This document shows positions 1 through 64,000 of a stretch of DNA of 64,000 bases, in pieces (position 1 is the first letter of the stretch; the number at the start of each line of letters is the position of its first letter). The notes below the pieces were generated by a model. It ran no database searches. It was given only the letters and a program-made list of their open reading frames with translations, and was not told the DNA's origin. This DNA comes from Manis javanica (taxonomy: Eukaryota; Chordata; Mammalia; Pholidota; Manidae): assembly GCF_040802235.1 (NCBI RefSeq), contig NC_133158.1, positions 160,801,401-160,865,400 on the forward strand, written 5' to 3'. Both the position numbers and the translations under genes were made by a program.

Positions 1-67
1 AACAGGCAACCCACCCAAGACCAATAGAAGAAAAGCACAACGTACAGATTTGTATTTTGCTGGATAC

Positions 68-215
68 CTATACTGGGCAACGGTCAGCTTCGCCTCGCGC
101 TCTGCTCCAAAGCCGGGCAAGTTCTGGTTTCGGTAGGCCTCCAGGGACCTCTGTCGAACTTGTGCTGGGGTAGCACTTCGACCATCTGGCGTTCATAGGA
201 TGCACCAGCCTTCAT
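68..215 (-). CDS. ACAD11: ACAD11 first coding exon, apparently frameshifted (gene continues left of window)
   Basis: ACAD11 is a mitochondrial/peroxisomal acyl-CoA dehydrogenase with an N-terminal aminoglycoside-phosphotransferase-like domain that acts on 4-hydroxy fatty acids (family knowledge). Reading the minus strand from the ATG at 215-213, residues 1-21 end in EVLPQHKFD, the same length and ending as the human N-terminus as I recall it. The match then moves to another frame: from position 151 the next frame reads RSLEAYRNQNLPGFGAER and later KLTVAQY, as expected for ACAD11, and ends at a consensus donor (AG then GTATCC, donor GT at 67-66). One base seems to be missing at about 148-153. 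In the original frame translation stops near 84. Only exon 1 is visible, so this is either a real inactivating change or a sequence error. Its start lies head-to-head with UBA5, as in human. Confidence 0.72.
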
Positions 216-1020
216 GATTGTCTCTGCTGCTGCAAGCAGCATAAACGCAGAAACCACACACGTCCCGGGCTCCGACACCTGTGCTGCGGGAACTCCACTC
301 AGTAGTTTGGAGGCACTGTACTGACGTGTCCCGACCGAGACCGCCCAAGCGACGACAGCCAATCACACACTTCCTGGGCGCCGTTGCTGAGCAACAGCGG
401 CTGGCATTTTAGGCTCCAGTTGAGAAATGGCAGAAAGGCTTCGTGTGGGTTCGGATTTAAAATTTCAGTTGGCTTCAGATTTGGATGACTCCGTTTTAAA
501 GAAAGCACAGCCACTGTAGTCACTACGGGCAAGTAAGAACGCAGGGGCCTCTTTCACCTCCAAAGTTAACGCACTGGCTGCCGAAAGAGCTATTGGGTCC
601 GGTTCAGAAAAGGGCCCGTCAGGACCTCGAGCCCAAGAATAAAAGATCCTGGCGTTTCTGCCAGCCGCCGGTTTGGAATGGCAACATTGCTGGCCGCAGG
701 CTCTGGACATACGAACCCCCGCCCTGTTGCGGCCTGGTCTCTTTGGAGCTGGGGAAGAAGGGAGCCAAAAGGGGCGGGGTTTTTCTGAGGGGGAACGTTA
801 ACTGCAAGCACCGGAAGCGGTACCTTGGGAGGTCCGCGGGAGTGGCGGAGACGTGTCTGTCCGTGAGACGCTGGGACCGCTTGCCCAGGGTTGTGAGCTA
901 GGAAGGCAGCCGCTAGGCCCCTCCTCCCATATCCTTTGCAGATCCAGTCGGCCTAGCAGCGTGGGGCGGCGGCGACGGCGAAGGCTGGGGCTGGGAGCAT
1001 TGGCCGCCGGGCTCCCAGCC
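216..1020. promoter_or_regulatory. Bidirectional CpG-rich promoter between ACAD11 (-) and UBA5 (+)
   Basis: The segment lies between two divergent start codons and is GC- and CpG-rich, especially 700-1020, unlike the AT-rich introns beyond. No TATA box stands out. Visible candidate sites are TGACGTG (CRE-like, 322-328), CCAAT (359-363), an inverted-repeat X-box-like motif (383-395), a GC box GGGGCGGGG (771-779) and an ETS site CCGGAAG (811-817). This composition suits a TATA-less housekeeping promoter. The start sites themselves cannot be placed; the UBA5 5' UTR probably begins after the ETS site. Sites were called by eye, so individual binding is unproven. Confidence 0.7.
383..395. promoter_or_regulatory. 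X-box-like palindrome (possible RFX site)
   Basis: GTTGCTGAGCAAC consists of GTTGC and its complement GCAAC around a 3-base spacer, the form of an RFX X-box. It lies 20 bases from the CCAAT box, inside the shared promoter. The motif is seen directly; binding by an RFX factor is an inference. Confidence 0.4.
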
Positions 1021-13701
<12,681 letters not shown>

Positions 13702-14380
13702 ATAACAGACTAGCCTGTACTTTATTTCTCATGTTTAAGCCTATTCCCTTCAACTGAAATCATTTCAGAACTGAAAATAACTTAGGGCAACATTATTTGA
13801 TGTGTACTTTCCACGGAATTATTGTACTTGTTCAAAGTACTTTGACTGTTCCTTTTGCTTCCAGCCTTCAACTAAAATCAACTAAGTAACTCTCCTAAAA
13901 CTCATGTGTTACTCCATTAAGAAAACTTAAAGGGATTATTGTAGGCAGTTATAAATCATATTGAAAATTTAGCCATTGAAATGTTTTGGCCTTTTGGGAG
14001 GGTTGGGAAGAAAGGACCAATTTGATGCTGTACCCCTTTTATTTCCAGTAATCCTTGTGGCCTCTTGCCTGAGGCCATGGGCAAAAAGTAGTTTGTAGTT
14101 CTCAGATACAGGGAAAAGGACAAGAGGCACAAAGTATTGATTAGAGCTGGCAGGCATCTACTCATGTTTGGAATTGCTCTGTACAAGAAAACTGTACACA
14201 ATTAGGTTGGCCAACAATGAATTTAAAATCTTTAACTTACAAAATAAAAATATCCATATCCTCTTAAATAGTTCCTAATGAAATATAAGCTGAAATGTAG
14301 TCATTGGAAAAGTTTGTAAACTCGTGAATTATATATTCAAAAACAAGACAACGGCAAATAAAAGGAAGCTTTCTTCATGA
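13702..14380 (+). other. UBA5: UBA5 3' UTR with two candidate poly(A) signals
   Basis: Non-coding sequence follows the UBA5 stop. AATAAA occurs at 14243-14248 and 14357-14362. Which is used cannot be told from sequence. The end of this UTR lies within about 300 bases of the NPHP3 3' end. Confidence 0.6.
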
Positions 14381-14449
14381 ACAGACAGATAAAGGTACTT
14401 TGAGGAAGTAGTAATTGTATTTCCGCACTAAGGAAAAGAAGTTAATCTG

Positions 14450-14614
14450 TGGCCTATATATCTGCTCTCCTGCAGCTGTGTAGCCATGTAGCCCAGAGCA
14501 CTGGGTGGAGCTCTTTATTATATAGCGTCAATTAATTGCCCACACGTATATAGTGAGCAAGCTGACCAGGGCCAGGTGAGAATCCTGGCCATAGGAACCT
14601 TCACTTTATCCACA
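14450..14614 (-). mobile_element. Truncated family B LTR between UBA5 and NPHP3 3' ends
   Basis: On the minus strand it begins GTGGATAAAGTGAAGGTTCC and runs through GGAGCTCCACCCAGTGCTCT to about 14450, where homology stops; the R-U5 part is missing. It is orientated like NPHP3 and sits just past the NPHP3 poly(A) signal. Confidence 0.65.
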
Positions 14615-14619
14615 TGTCA

Positions 14620-15476
14620 GAATCTTGGGCATTAAAATTGAAGATTTTATTACACATAAATACATAAATGGTACAAAAAATGGCAATAAGTATGAGACCT
14701 ATAAAAATATTTAATTTTCAGTATTGAATGGCAGACAATTTGAGTTTGAAATAAATGAAGAGACAGATTTAGGCCATTTAAGAGAGAAGCTGGAGGAGAA
14801 TGTCATGTTCCTCTTTTGGGAAAAGCTAAAGTACACTGGAAAGCTTGACTTGTTACTGCATTAGTGACTTCAGACATGATGTAGCTACATACACAGTGAA
14901 ACAATGTACAGTGTAGAGAGCGTGGAAAGCAGAGGGCTTGGCCCAATCTGCTCCAAGAAAAGGAAAACTTAAAAAAACTGTAGCAGAGATTCCTATTACT
15001 AGTTCATTTTACACAAGAATAATTGAAGCCTTTCGTAAACATTATCCCTTTATTCCTTGAAACTTTTCTTTGAGGTAGAGAATTGGGCAGGCTAAAGCAA
15101 GAAAAGGAATGGTGAGTCTAAAGGAGCTCTTAAGAGATTAAAAGAATTCTTGAACTCTTTCTGCTCTGCAGCTTTTGTTGAACAGACCAATGCACTCTTT
15201 GTGACCAACTCTTCATGTTGTCTTAGGATTCTAATGTGTGTATATCATTGGGTTCCATACAATAGGAAAGTTAATTCTTTAAAGCAACTAAAACAGACAC
15301 AATCATGAGCCAGACTTCAATGTGGTCCAATAAAATTTCATAAAAATATCGGTTAAGTCACAAAGTAAAAATAAATTTTTCTTAAAAACATTTTCAAAAT
15401 AAGTTTAATATTCTAATGTTCCAAATTTTTCTTAATTACCATAAGACGCAGTTGCAGTGAATCGTAATTGCCGCTA
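14620..15476 (-). other. NPHP3: NPHP3 3' UTR and poly(A) signal
   Basis: About 850 bases lie between the NPHP3 stop (15479-15477) and a minus-strand AATAAA at 14651-14646; cleavage is expected about 14620-14635. No other feature was recognised in it. Confidence 0.6.

Positions 15477-64000
<48,524 letters not shown>

Overview
This is nuclear DNA of a placental mammal. Two long split genes can be followed exon by exon with consensus GT/AG borders, and the AT-rich introns are filled with MIR, L2, old and young L1, LTR elements and hAT/Tigger DNA transposons. No Alu, rodent B1/B2, carnivore CAN, ruminant Bov-A or horse ERE SINE was recognised. That weakly points to a lineage without those SINEs (pangolin is one guess), but the species cannot be fixed from the sequence alone.

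Layout. (1) 68-215, minus: first coding exon of ACAD11, which carries an apparent 1-bp frameshift; the rest of the gene lies to the left of the window. (2) 216-1020: GC-rich head-to-head promoter shared by ACAD11 and UBA5. (3) 1021-13701, plus: complete UBA5, 12 coding exons giving 404 residues, the E1 enzyme of the UFM1 conjugation pathway. (4) 13702-15476: convergent 3' ends of UBA5 and NPHP3 with an LTR remnant between them. (5) 15477-63291, minus: NPHP3 (nephrocystin-3) coding exons 2 to 27. These are 26 exons and 1200 residues; exon 1 (about 130 residues) lies to the right of the window. NPHP3 is a ciliary protein with an N-terminal coiled coil, a P-loop NTPase and C-terminal TPR repeats.

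The 15.6-kb NPHP3 intron 6 (42250-57814) is an insertion hotspot. It holds four LTR insertion units, one with a second LTR nested inside it, two L1 elements of a young-looking family (one close to full length), a retroposed 3' piece of an endogenous retrovirus with a 147-codon env reading frame, and an inverted copy of the first part of NPHP3 exon 7 with its 3' splice site.

Nothing prokaryotic, no CRISPR array and no operon-like system is present. The most unusual items are the frameshifted ACAD11 exon, the inverted exon-7 copy (antisense to a splice site of its own transcript), and short poly(A)-tailed retroposons made from retroviral LTR ends with clear target-site duplications. Gene names rest on recalled human proteins, exact reading-frame continuity across every exon junction, and total lengths that match the families.
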